Shown one piece after another: positions 1-8,341 of a DNA stretch of 57,238 nt; position 1 is the stretch's first letter, and each line of letters opens with the position of its first letter. The translations under genes were made by a program, and so were the position numbers. Source of the stretch: Saccharofermentans sp. (lineage in GTDB: Bacteria > Bacillota > Clostridia > Saccharofermentanales > Saccharofermentanaceae); NCBI GenBank assembly GCA_024688685.1, contig JAILDX010000018.1, positions 70,588-127,825 of the forward strand. Direction: 5' to 3'. The notes under the pieces are model-generated. The model made no database searches. It worked only from the letters and a program-made list of their open reading frames with translations, and was not told the origin of the DNA.

Positions 1-1
1 T

Positions 2-325
2 GGTCTTACTGACAGGGCGAACAATTATCCGGGCCAGATGTCCGGTGGACAGCAGCAGCGTGTTTCGATAGCGCGTGCACTTGTAAAGAATCCAAAGCTG
101 ATCTTGGCGGACGAGCCTACAGCTGCTCTCGATTATACGACGAGTATCGAAGTCCTTAACGTAATCGAAGACATCGTTAAGAATCAGGGAACGACGGTCC
201 TGATGGTCACGCATAACGGCGAGATCGCCAAGATGGCTGACCGTGTCGTTAAAGTCAGAAACGGAAAGATAGCAAGTATCAAGCGCAACTTAAGTCCGCT
301 TCATGCTTCAGAGCTTGTCTGGTAA
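2..325 (+). CDS. ABC transporter ATP-binding protein, 3' part (cut by window edge)
   Basis: This is the C-terminal part of an ABC ATPase; the reading frame is open to the first base, so the start and Walker A lie outside the window. Visible are the signature MSGGQQQRV, the Walker B stretch [12 protein letters not shown] and the switch histidine in MVTHN. This wording is typical of the MacB/LolD/FtsE-like export family. The stop codon shares one base with the start of the next gene, a very large FtsX-type permease, so the two almost certainly form one transporter and are translationally coupled. The substrate cannot be told. Confidence 0.93.
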   Translation, partial: GLTDRANNYPGQMSGGQQQRVSIARALVKNPKLILADEPTAALDYTTSIEVLNVIEDIVKNQGTTVLMVTHNGEIAKMADRVVKVRNGKIASIKRNLSPLHASELVW

Positions 326-3300
326 TGAAGATAACGCAGGTAAAGGATGCTTACAGGAACATAACAAGGCAGTTTGTATCTTTTCTTTCTGTCGTTATTA
401 TTGCGCTCCTTGCAGTTACCATATTTCTGGGAATACTGTTCTCATCCCGTGCGATCGCAAAGAACGGAAATGATTTCTATGATCAGACCAATTTCCGCGA
501 TATTGAGATAATCTCGACTTATATGTTCACCGAAGATGATCTGACAGCTCTCCGCAATATAGAGGGCGTTTATGACGTAGAAGGCATCTATAACATGAGC
601 GGTGTCATCAAGAAATCAAAGGGTGATACGGAAGTAAATATCCTGTCCCTGTCAGAGAGGATCAACAGACCTATCCTTCTCGAAGGAAATCTGCCTGCAG
701 CAGAGAACGAATGCTGTATAGAGAAATCCATTAAGGATTCAGAGAATCTTAAGATCGGCGATACTATTGTCCTGTGCGACAAGAATCACAAGAAGCTGGA
801 ATATGTGAAGTGTGAGGAGTTCGTCATCACGGGTGTAGTCTATCACGCCGATCTCGCATGCAATCCCAAGTTTGTACCTGATAACCGATACATTATAGTA
901 CCGCCTTCAGTATTTGACACTGAAGCGCTTGAGAACTGCTATATGAGAGCTCTGATCACTTTTAATGCCACACGCGGGGTGTTCAGGTTCGGTGACGATT
1001 ACAATGAGGCGATCAAGGATACTCTGGCACGTATAAATACAATGGCAGATGAGAGAGCAGCTCATCGTTATGAAGAGATCTACGGAAAGTACGATGACAA
1101 GATCACAGACGGGCAGTCACAGCTTGATGATGCGAGAAGGCAGCTTGATGATTCACGGTCCACGCTTGACAGCGGCAGAGAGGAACTTGAATCAGGTGAG
1201 AGCCAGCTTGTTGAGGCGGAAGCAACAATAGCGAGCGGTGAGAGTCAGCTGGCAGCGGCAGAAGAGACGCTTGCAAGCGGAAGAAGCCAGATAGCTCAGG
1301 GTCAGGAACAGCTTGACAGCGCAGGGCGTCAGCTTAAAGATGCTCTCAGGCGTCTTAATGACGGTGAAGCCCAGATGAGAGATGCTCAGCAGCAGGTTGA
1401 ACGCGGACAGCAGATGCTTAGTGAAGCTGAGACAATGATCGCAGACGGAAGAGCACAGCTTAACAATAGAGGTGCAGCTATAACTAATGCAAAAGATAAC
1501 ATAAGAACATCACTTCATGATGCACTCTACAGTGCTTTGGGTGATGTAGTCGATCAGCTTAACTGGAGTGGTGACGGAGAACTGCCGGATGCTGATGATC
1601 CTAATGCGGATGCAACGCATTTCGCGATAACGGATGGAATCGTTATCGATCTAAGTAAATCCATGGGTGACAACATTTATGCGCTCGTAGCATCCCTCGG
1701 TTTATCGGAGGATGATCTCAGGGCTGCATTCCAGGCGGCAACTCAGATCTATGAGGAACTGTCGGATGGAACGTCATGGTTTGACAGGGTCGTTGAATAT
1801 GCGATCGAGCAGTACCGTCAGTACGATTCTGTATATGAAGATTTCGCTAATACAGCAAGGTCATGGAACAGTTATCACTCGATGTATCTCGAAGGTAAAG
1901 AGCTCTACGAGAATGCTCTTACCGAGTATAATACAAAGCTTGCCCAGTATAATGAGGCGAGAGCTTTGCTCGATAAGGGATGGCAGCAGTATTATGAAGG
2001 TCTCGCAAGATATAACTCGGGAAGAAGACGTATCGATGATGCCCGCAGGACGCTTGAATCAGGCGCGTCACAGCTGGCAGACGGACGCAATCAGCTCGAT
2101 GAGGCTATGGCTGCTTATGAGAGCGGACAGGCGGCACTTGAGAGCGGCAGAGCTGCGCTTGAAAGCGGTGAGAGCCAGTATGCGGAAGGCGAGGCTGAGT
2201 ACGCTCACGGCGTTGAACAGCTGGAAGAGGCAAAGGAGAAGCTTGAGAAGCTCGATCAGTGCAGATGGGTTGTCCTGAGCGTCTTCGAGAATATGTCATA
2301 CAACGTCATTCTGAGCAGCCAGCAGAACCTGAAGGATATAGCGATGACATTCTCGGGAGTATTTCTCTTTGTTGCGGCTCTCGTTATCTTCTCAACACTC
2401 GGAAGGATCATTGATGAGCAGAGAAGGATGGTCGGTGCCACAAAAGCTCTCGGACTGTTCAACAGGGAAGTATTTGCGAAATATCTGGCGTTCGGTCTGT
2501 CGGGTACTCTGGTAGGAACGGGACTTGGTGTCGTCTCGGCATATTACGTTATCCAGTGGATCATCCTGAAAGGCTACGGCAATAGCTTTGTTTATGGCGG
2601 AGGACCGTTCATGTTCGTATGGCCGATCACGATAATCGTAATAGTTGTTTCGGCATTGCTGGCGACTGTAACTGTCCTCTTCGCATGCTACAGTCTTCTC
2701 AGATCGACGGCTATCGATCTTATGGCTGACAAGGCTCCTTCGATCAAGCACAGGATCAAAGAGGGAGGAAGCAGGAACGGAAAGCCGAAGCACCTTTACA
2801 GCAAGCTTATCGTGTTCAATATGCTGACTGACAAGAAACGTGTTATCGCGACAATCATAAGCGTAACAGGATGCTGTGCGCTCCTCGTGGGCGGATTTAC
2901 TATCCAGTATGCAATTCAGAACTCTATCTCCGGACAGTTCGATAAGTATGAGGTTTACGATCAGAGAGTGTTCTATGATACGGACCGCTCAGAGACTGTG
3001 GTGGAGGATATGAAGGCTGTCTTTAATGAGAGCGGCGCAAGCTATTTTGAGATAAGAGACAAGTATCTTGGCGTAAGGATTGGCGACAGATTCTTTACGG
3101 CAGAGATCATGTCCGGAAATCTCAAGGAGATTGAGCCTTTCTTCCGCCTGAGAGATGCGCGCAGTGGTGACGAACTGCCTCTTGATACGAAGGGAATCTG
3201 GGTCCACAAGAAGGTGGCTGAGACATATGATGTGCACGCAGGAGATGACATAACCATCTATAACAGTCAGATGAAGCCTTTCCATATAACTGTTGCAGGT

Positions 3301-3906
3301 GTCTATGACAATCACATTGGCCGTTATATGTTCATGACTGAGGAGACTTATAAGGAGACGTTTGAGACAGAGTCGGTCAATAACGCATTCCTCGTAAAGC
3401 TCAACGGAGCTGATGCGAAGACAGTTGAGAGCAGTGTTTCTGCGGTTAAAGGATTTGCAAAGATCTCAGATATCGCGCAGCTTCGCGAGTCATATAAGAA
3501 GATGTCTTCGGTCCTTGATTCTGTCTCGCTGATCTGTATCGTCATGTCGGCTATGATGGCGTATTTCATACTCCTTAATCTCGTCAGTATGTTCCTCAAT
3601 CAGAAGAAGCGCGAGCTTACGATCATGCGTGTAAACGGCTTCACGCTGGGTCAGGTAATCAACTATGTGGCAAAGGAATTCGTGATCACGACATCCATAG
3701 GGATCGTGCTCGGACTTATGAGCGGATCACTTCTCGGACTGAGAGTCATCAAGCTTCTCGAAAGTGATCAGATCCAGTTCGACAGATCCATACAGTGGAA
3801 CGGCTGGATATTCTCCGTGCTAATCACGCTCGTATTCGTTACGGCTATATGTATACCGGCGTTCAGGAAGATTAAGTATCTGCAGCTTACGGATATCAAC
3901 TCGTGA
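325..3906 (+). CDS. FtsX/MacB-type ABC transporter permease with long extracytoplasmic coiled coil
   Basis: A 1193-residue membrane protein, the partner of the preceding ATPase. One TM segment lies near residues 18-40, followed by a MacB-type extracytoplasmic domain to about 240. Then come two long stretches of repeats (about 250-400 and 555-665) built on units such as ESGESQL and LASGRSQI, predicted to be coiled coil. An FtsX domain with three TMs (about 672-792) follows, then TM 838-863, a second MacB-like domain, and a final FtsX domain (about 1067-1184). Duplicated FtsX domains are normal for the large permeases of this family; the repeat-rich insert is unusually long. Likely role: mechanotransmission or export of a peptide, lipid or drug; the substrate is unknown. 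Confidence 0.9.
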   Translation: MKITQVKDAYRNITRQFVSFLSVVIIALLAVTIFLGILFSSRAIAKNGNDFYDQTNFRDIEIISTYMFTEDDLTALRNIEGVYDVEGIYNMSGVIKKSKGDTEVNILSLSERINRPILLEGNLPAAENECCIEKSIKDSENLKIGDTIVLCDKNHKKLEYVKCEEFVITGVVYHADLACNPKFVPDNRYIIVPPSVFDTEALENCYMRALITFNATRGVFRFGDDYNEAIKDTLARINTMADERAAHRYEEIYGKYDDKITDGQSQLDDARRQLDDSRSTLDSGREELESGESQLVEAEATIASGESQLAAAEETLASGRSQIAQGQEQLDSAGRQLKDALRRLNDGEAQMRDAQQQVERGQQMLSEAETMIADGRAQLNNRGAAITNAKDNIRTSLHDALYSALGDVVDQLNWSGDGELPDADDPNADATHFAITDGIVIDLSKSMGDNIYALVASLGLSEDDLRAAFQAATQIYEELSDGTSWFDRVVEYAIEQYRQYDSVYEDFANTARSWNSYHSMYLEGKELYENALTEYNTKLAQYNEARALLDKGWQQYYEGLARYNSGRRRIDDARRTLESGASQLADGRNQLDEAMAAYESGQAALESGRAALESGESQYAEGEAEYAHGVEQLEEAKEKLEKLDQCRWVVLSVFENMSYNVILSSQQNLKDIAMTFSGVFLFVAALVIFSTLGRIIDEQRRMVGATKALGLFNREVFAKYLAFGLSGTLVGTGLGVVSAYYVIQWIILKGYGNSFVYGGGPFMFVWPITIIVIVVSALLATVTVLFACYSLLRSTAIDLMADKAPSIKHRIKEGGSRNGKPKHLYSKLIVFNMLTDKKRVIATIISVTGCCALLVGGFTIQYAIQNSISGQFDKYEVYDQRVFYDTDRSETVVEDMKAVFNESGASYFEIRDKYLGVRIGDRFFTAEIMSGNLKEIEPFFRLRDARSGDELPLDTKGIWVHKKVAETYDVHAGDDITIYNSQMKPFHITVAGVYDNHIGRYMFMTEETYKETFETESVNNAFLVKLNGADAKTVESSVSAVKGFAKISDIAQLRESYKKMSSVLDSVSLICIVMSAMMAYFILLNLVSMFLNQKKRELTIMRVNGFTLGQVINYVAKEFVITTSIGIVLGLMSGSLLGLRVIKLLESDQIQFDRSIQWNGWIFSVLITLVFVTAICIPAFRKIKYLQLTDINS

Positions 3907-4000
3907 GAATGCACATATTCCCGAGCACAGTCGCGATGCTCCAAAGATGCTCGGGAATAGTGCATTCTCACTTCAGGTTGCTCGGGAATAGTGCATTCTC
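3905..4000. repeat. Three-armed inverted/direct repeat just after the permease gene
   Basis: Arm 1 (3905-3927) is the reverse complement, with one extra base, of arm 2 (3948-3969). Arm 2 is repeated exactly at 3979-4000 (TGCTCGGGAATAGTGCATTC plus TC). Arm 1 can therefore pair with either copy, giving two alternative 22-bp hairpins. No U-run follows, so this is not a standard intrinsic terminator. It begins inside the permease stop codon. It may protect the mRNA 3' end, act as a REP-like element or be a protein-binding site. Confidence 0.8.
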
Positions 4001-4017
4001 GCTGAAAACATGTTTAT

Positions 4018-4162
4018 GAATTATCCTTGTGAGCGGACTTACCGCAGACGCATGTGATGTAGGAATGATTAGTGTAATAATAGCAAAAACTGGCCAAGAA
4101 AAAATCCCTGCCATTTTGTCCATAACGCATGCGTCGAGGACTGAATCGAACAAGGATAATTC
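4018..4162. repeat. 145-bp imperfect inverted-repeat element
   Basis: The ends are a perfect 13-bp inverted repeat (GAATTATCCTTGT at 4018-4030, its complement at 4150-4162). A second perfect 8-bp inverted repeat sits inside (GACGCATG at 4047-4054, complement at 4128-4135). The arms between them are weakly similar. No flanking target duplication was seen. It lies immediately 3' of the minus-strand tRNA-Leu. It could be a decayed MITE-like element or a structured tRNA 3' trailer; no protein is credible in it. Confidence 0.6.
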
Positions 4163-4169
4163 TCGAATT

Positions 4170-4254
4170 TGGTGCGGCTGGTGGGACTTGAACCCACACG
4201 ACTTTGGGTCGGCAGATTTTGAGTCTGCTGCGTCTGCCATTCCGCCACAGCCGC
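4170..4254 (-). tRNA. tRNA-Leu (anticodon CAA)
   Basis: Read on the minus strand, the 7-bp acceptor stem GCGGCTG/CAGCCGC is followed by a D arm, an anticodon loop CTCAAAA (anticodon CAA, codon UUG), a long variable arm with stem CGAC/GTCG typical of class II tRNAs, a T arm GTGGG-TTCAAGT-CCCAC, discriminator A and an encoded CCA (4170-4172). A consensus promoter lies just upstream. No second tRNA was seen next to it. Confidence 0.97.
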
Positions 4255-4266
4255 TTGTGCTTAAAG

Positions 4267-4295
4267 ATTATAAGAAATACCCATGCTTTTGTCAA
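4267..4295 (-). promoter_or_regulatory. Promoter of tRNA-Leu
   Basis: On the minus strand a perfect -35 box TTGACA (4295-4290) and a perfect -10 box TATAAT (4272-4267) are separated by 17 bases. Transcription would start about six bases before the mature tRNA 5' end. Confidence 0.9.
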
Positions 4296-4468
4296 ATAGA
4301 GTGTAATAAGTGAGCATATCAATAACATTCTAATTTCCGGTGAGCTTGATGAGACTTCTGCCTTTTTTTTTCGATAAAAGTTCAGGTCGCCGTAAAATGA
4401 GATAGTAATCTTGCAAGGGATGAATGTGTGGTGCGAAATAACACTTGAAAACAATTTTTAATTACATT

Positions 4469-4511
4469 AGCCTTCTTTACAGGACGTCCAAATCCTGACT
4501 GAAAGAAGGCT
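4469..4511 (+). promoter_or_regulatory. Hairpin enclosing the ribosome binding site of the serine hydrolase gene
   Basis: A perfect 10-bp inverted repeat (AGCCTTCTTT at 4469-4478, AAAGAAGGCT at 4502-4511) is extended by an inner 5-bp stem (4480-4484/4493-4497) with an 8-base loop. The 3' arm contains AGAAGG (4504-4509), the only Shine-Dalgarno-like sequence, seven bases before ATG 4517. The hairpin is followed by four Ts, so it could also act as a weak terminator or attenuator. Either way the folded form should block translation of the downstream gene. Confidence 0.7.
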
Positions 4512-4516
4512 TTTGA

Positions 4517-5509
4517 ATGAATAGAGAACAGTTTCATAAGAGTATTGCGGAAAGCACAGGGAATGAGAGTAATATATGCCAGATCTATGCCATCGTGAAT
4601 GGTGAGACTGTCTATGAAGATAACTGGCACGGATATAAGACTGAAGATGCCGTGAATGTTAATTCGGTGACCAAAGGAGTGATGGCCCTGCTTGCGGGAG
4701 TCGCTCTGGATAAAGGCATGATAAAGAGCATGGATCAGAAGGTTTTGGATTTCTTTCCTGACTACACAGTTAAACGAGGTGAGAAAACCATTTATGATGT
4801 AACTATAAAGCATCTGCTTACGATGACAGCTCCATACAAGTACAGATCAGAACCGTGGACAAAGGTGTGCACTTCCGATGACTGGACTATTGCAGTGCTG
4901 GATTTTCTAGGTGGACGTAAAGGAATTACGGGAGAGTTTAAGTATGCTACGCTCGGTATTCAGATACTGGCAGGTGTGATAGAGAATTCTGCCGGTATGA
5001 GATGCATCGATTTCGCAAATAAGAATCTGTTTAGGCCGTTAGGTCTTCCGGAACGTATAAGTCATGGTGACAGTTCTAAAGAGGACCAGTTCGATTTCTA
5101 TATGAATAAGAACCCTCGGAAATACGAGTGGTATTCAGACCCTCAGGGGGCAGTAACTGCAGGTTGGGGGATATGCATGTCAGCCCGTGACATGGCCGTT
5201 ATAGGGACGATGGTATTGAATGACGGACAATATGAGGGAAGAAGGATAATCTCTGAAGATTATATAAATGACATGACTGCACCACATCTTAAACTTGGAG
5301 AGAGATTCGGAAACATGAACTACGGGTATCTCTGGTACAGACCTTTCGATGACAGAGAGGTGTATGCGGCGATAGGTGACAGCGGCAATATAATCTATGT
5401 CAACAAGGAGAAGAATGTCTCTGTCGGTATAACCGGAACGTTTAAGCCGAGAATCTTTGACAGGGTGGAGTTTATTGAGAAGAGGGTATTGCCGGTCATT
5501 GTCAAGTAA
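4517..5509 (+). CDS. Serine hydrolase, class C beta-lactamase-like family
   Basis: A 330-residue protein of the beta-lactamase-related (AmpC/EstB-like) fold. The active-site S50-V-T-K53 (SxxK) and the Y143-A-T145 motif at the YxN position are visible, and a G-D-S-G segment near residue 288 sits where the KTG/HxG motif is expected. There is no signal peptide, so it is probably cytosolic and more likely an esterase or peptidase-like hydrolase than a resistance enzyme. Its start is preceded by an SD locked in a hairpin. It converges on the following minus-strand gene with only two bases between stop codons. The substrate is unknown. Confidence 0.85.
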   Translation: MNREQFHKSIAESTGNESNICQIYAIVNGETVYEDNWHGYKTEDAVNVNSVTKGVMALLAGVALDKGMIKSMDQKVLDFFPDYTVKRGEKTIYDVTIKHLLTMTAPYKYRSEPWTKVCTSDDWTIAVLDFLGGRKGITGEFKYATLGIQILAGVIENSAGMRCIDFANKNLFRPLGLPERISHGDSSKEDQFDFYMNKNPRKYEWYSDPQGAVTAGWGICMSARDMAVIGTMVLNDGQYEGRRIISEDYINDMTAPHLKLGERFGNMNYGYLWYRPFDDREVYAAIGDSGNIIYVNKEKNVSVGITGTFKPRIFDRVEFIEKRVLPVIVK

Positions 5510-5511
5510 TA

Positions 5512-6780
5512 TCAGCCAGCAAGAATAGTCAGCTCTCTCTGCAGATCTGTCGCTGCCTCTTCCAGGGTGGCTTCGTCATATATATACCTGTCACTGATCG
5601 ATTTGAAGATGTCCTGGAATTCAGCGTTCTCGAGCATGGGGTTGATGAGGTTCATGTGGGCGATGTTGTCTGTTATGAACTCGCCGGCCTGATATTCGAT
5701 GCCGGTAAGCTGGCCGCTCTCAAAGAGTGCCTGGCGTGCGGATGCGCTTACCGGAACGCCTTTCTCTGTGCCCTGCAGAAGTGCATAATCAGGATCGTTA
5801 AGAAGGAAGTCAACCAGTCTGCCGCATGCCTCGGGATCTCTGCAGTCTGCGCTGATCGCATACATCGTGGCAGGTTTGATATACCATTCGCTCTGGTCGT
5901 CAGCGGCAATCCTCAGGTAGCTGCCGATGGCTATATCCATTCCTTCGTCGATCGCGGGCTGGCAGTATCTTATGGAGTCGCTGGCCCAGCAGGCAGTGCC
6001 GGCAACCAGACCGTCTTCCAGGTCGCTGACGCTGAAATTGTACAAAGGTTTGATGACTCTCCTGTCGGTAAGCTGCTTGTAGAAATCAAGGATCAAGGTG
6101 ACGTCTTCCGTGGTTCCGATGTATTTTCCGTTCTCGTTAAAGAGAGTTCTTCCTGTTGTCTGTTCGAACCATGCGTTCAGCAGCAGGAACAGGTGCTTGT
6201 TGACCATTCCGAGCACATAGATATCGTCGGAACTCATCTTATCCGCCGCAGTAAACAGGTCATCCCATGTCTGCGGTATCGCGAGTCCGTACTCTTCAAA
6301 CATGTCGGCGTTGTAGAACAGGCAGACAGTATTGTAGGCGATAGGGAGCGCATTAAGATGTCCGTTCCTCGTTCCTGTAGCCAGATCCTCCTGAGAGAAT
6401 GATGACAGGTTGATAGTATTAGAGAGGAGATTCAAATCGTAATAGCCCGTTCCGTCTGCAGAATACTCGGAAAGCCACGAATAGTTGATCTGCATTACAT
6501 CGCAGTTGTTGTGGGAGGCCATCTGCATGAGATATCTTCTCTCATAGCCGTTCCAGATACCATAAGAGTGATCGACGATGATGTCGGGGTTTTTCTCCTG
6601 GAATAACGAAAGCCCATCCAGAGTATACTCGTGTCTGGGGTCATTGCCCCACCAGGACATCGAAATGACAGAAGACTGTTCCTGGGAACTGATCCTGACG
6701 GAGGACAGCCCGGAAGAGCATGACGAGACGGCAACGGTAATCAACAGCAGAGATGTGATTGTCTTCAGGATTCTCTTCAT
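5512..6780 (-). CDS. Extracellular solute-binding lipoprotein (sugar ABC type)
   Basis: A 422-residue family 1 solute-binding protein. A lipoprotein signal peptide ends in AVSSC with Cys21 as the lipid anchor. The mature part has the usual layout of carbohydrate-binding proteins (MSWWG, then an SLFQEKNPDI-like segment, a PIAYNT segment, and TWDDLFTAADKM). It starts 9 bases after a membrane diguanylate cyclase gene on the same strand and no permease or ATPase genes are nearby. It may feed an orphan transporter, or act as the ligand-binding partner of the cyclase. The binding target cannot be told. Confidence 0.9.
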   Translation of the reverse strand: MKRILKTITSLLLITVAVSSCSSGLSSVRISSQEQSSVISMSWWGNDPRHEYTLDGLSLFQEKNPDIIVDHSYGIWNGYERRYLMQMASHNNCDVMQINYSWLSEYSADGTGYYDLNLLSNTINLSSFSQEDLATGTRNGHLNALPIAYNTVCLFYNADMFEEYGLAIPQTWDDLFTAADKMSSDDIYVLGMVNKHLFLLLNAWFEQTTGRTLFNENGKYIGTTEDVTLILDFYKQLTDRRVIKPLYNFSVSDLEDGLVAGTACWASDSIRYCQPAIDEGMDIAIGSYLRIAADDQSEWYIKPATMYAISADCRDPEACGRLVDFLLNDPDYALLQGTEKGVPVSASARQALFESGQLTGIEYQAGEFITDNIAHMNLINPMLENAEFQDIFKSISDRYIYDEATLEEAATDLQRELTILAG

Positions 6781-6789
6781 AAGATCACC

Positions 6790-8253
6790 TCATATAAATG
6801 TCGGTTTGGATTTGCCGTTGCGCTTGGAAATATAAAGCGCAACATCGGTCTTCTGATACAGGTCGTCAAACTTGTATTCACCGGGTCCCGTGACAAGAAT
6901 GCCGCTCGAGACAGTCAGATTGTACTTTTTGCTCTCATCCTTGAACTCGGAAGCGAACTTGTCGTAAAGAGACATGGTCAGATCGTGGATAGTCTTCTCG
7001 GAAGTCTTGAGGTCTGTATCATGGAATGATCTGTAAACCGCAAACTCATCGCCGCCTATTCGGCCTATCAGGTAGCCTTCCTCAGCGAAAACTTCTCTGA
7101 GAAGATCACCCATTCGCTTGATGACTTCGTCTCCGAACTTATGTCCCGCCATGTCGTTAACTTCCTTGAAGTTATCAAGGTCGAAAATAAGGAAGGCGAT
7201 TGCCTGTTTGCCGTTATATGATTCAAGGTCGCTCTCTGTAAGGTTCCTGAAAGTTGTTTTGTTCAACAGCCCTGTCATCTGATCGTTCCTTGCCTTGTAA
7301 TCGAGATCGTCAACAACGCCCTTGACCGAATTGTTGAGCCTTGTGGTGATCAGGAGCATAGTAAGTACGACGAGGACTGTTATCAGCGAAACGGCAATGA
7401 CGAGGTTCCTTGTAGCTTCTACCTGATCAGCCATGATCGCTGATGTCGGTATAGAGCAGACGACATTCCATCCGTTGGACAGACTGTTCGATGTAATGAG
7501 ATACTCATTGTTGATCGCCGTAATACCTGCGTGATCTCCTATAATGTCTGAGATGGCAGGATCCATCTGTGCTGACTGTTCTTCATCTCTGGATGAATAA
7601 ATAACGTAGTTATCGATTGTTACCAGTCTGACACTCATGTCGGACAGTTCGCTTGGAACAGCAAGCACATTCTCCAGTTCAGAGATGTAGAAGGATACTA
7701 CACAGATTGCGTTGGGATTAAGCCTCTTGGCATAGTAGATACGGTTGGTATTTCCCTGGACATTGATCAGCCATGCATCCTGCTTAAGGTTGTCTGACGG
7801 AATAGCAGAGGAGAAATAAGTATAGATACTGCCATCCTTGAATATCTGGTTTGTGACCTGGGATATCCAGCCGGTGGTGTTATCGTTGGCGTAAACAATG
7901 CCGAAATCACAGAAGCTGTTCATCATGCCAAGGTCAACGATCCTGTTCTGGATCGCTGTCTCATACTGGATCTTATCATAATCGCTTAATGAAGGATCTG
8001 TAGCATCGTACGCATAATAGTCCTTATCTGAAAACAGCAGAGCAGTAACCTGCTGTACATTGTTGAGGTAGTTGTTGACATTCAGTTCCATCTGATGTGC
8101 GTCTGCCGCAACAAAGTAAGAGATCTTATCCTCGGTGGAGCGCTTCAGGGAGAGGAGCAGAACGACGGAGATAATAAACGACAGAAAGATGATGCCGCCT
8201 GCAACGACTAATGAATAGATGATCTGTGTCGAGTATAAGCTTTTGGTTTTCAT
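6790..8253 (-). CDS. Membrane-bound diguanylate cyclase with extracellular sensor domain
   Basis: A 487-residue protein. The start is taken at ATG 8253, preceded by a GGAGAGAG ribosome binding site; the frame stays open further upstream but that part overlaps a divergent promoter. TM1 is near residues 8-28, then an extracellular Cache-like sensor of about 250 residues, TM2 near 295-315, and a GGDEF domain with an intact GGDEF motif near 400-404. This indicates synthesis of cyclic di-GMP. The RxxD inhibitory site before GGDEF is absent (E-E-G-Y occupies the position), so no product inhibition through that site is expected. It is co-transcribed with the solute-binding lipoprotein downstream. 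Confidence 0.9.
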   Translation of the reverse strand: MKTKSLYSTQIIYSLVVAGGIIFLSFIISVVLLLSLKRSTEDKISYFVAADAHQMELNVNNYLNNVQQVTALLFSDKDYYAYDATDPSLSDYDKIQYETAIQNRIVDLGMMNSFCDFGIVYANDNTTGWISQVTNQIFKDGSIYTYFSSAIPSDNLKQDAWLINVQGNTNRIYYAKRLNPNAICVVSFYISELENVLAVPSELSDMSVRLVTIDNYVIYSSRDEEQSAQMDPAISDIIGDHAGITAINNEYLITSNSLSNGWNVVCSIPTSAIMADQVEATRNLVIAVSLITVLVVLTMLLITTRLNNSVKGVVDDLDYKARNDQMTGLLNKTTFRNLTESDLESYNGKQAIAFLIFDLDNFKEVNDMAGHKFGDEVIKRMGDLLREVFAEEGYLIGRIGGDEFAVYRSFHDTDLKTSEKTIHDLTMSLYDKFASEFKDESKKYNLTVSSGILVTGPGEYKFDDLYQKTDVALYISKRNGKSKPTFI

Positions 8254-8272
8254 GTCTCTCTCCGTATTTGAT

Positions 8273-8309
8273 ATTATATCATTGTAAGGGCGAACCATAA
8301 AGATATAAT
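8273..8309. promoter_or_regulatory. Divergent promoters between cyclase and lipoprotein genes
   Basis: On the minus strand an extended -10, TGA-TATAAT (8281-8273), stands 19 bases before the cyclase start. On the plus strand TTGTAA (8282-8287) and TATAAT (8304-8309), 16 bases apart, precede the lipoprotein start at 8342. The two promoters adjoin, so a single bound regulator could affect both. Confidence 0.7.
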
Positions 8310-8341
8310 ACGGAAGGAAAACATCGATGGAGGCATATACT

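Noticed and set aside
4081..4120. Terminator of the tRNA-Leu transcript (minus-strand U-runs)
   Set aside because: U-runs exist but only a 4-bp stem precedes them; not convincing as an intrinsic terminator.
5656..6402. 248-residue plus-strand open frame
   Set aside because: Antisense to the solute-binding lipoprotein gene, no SD or recognisable motif.
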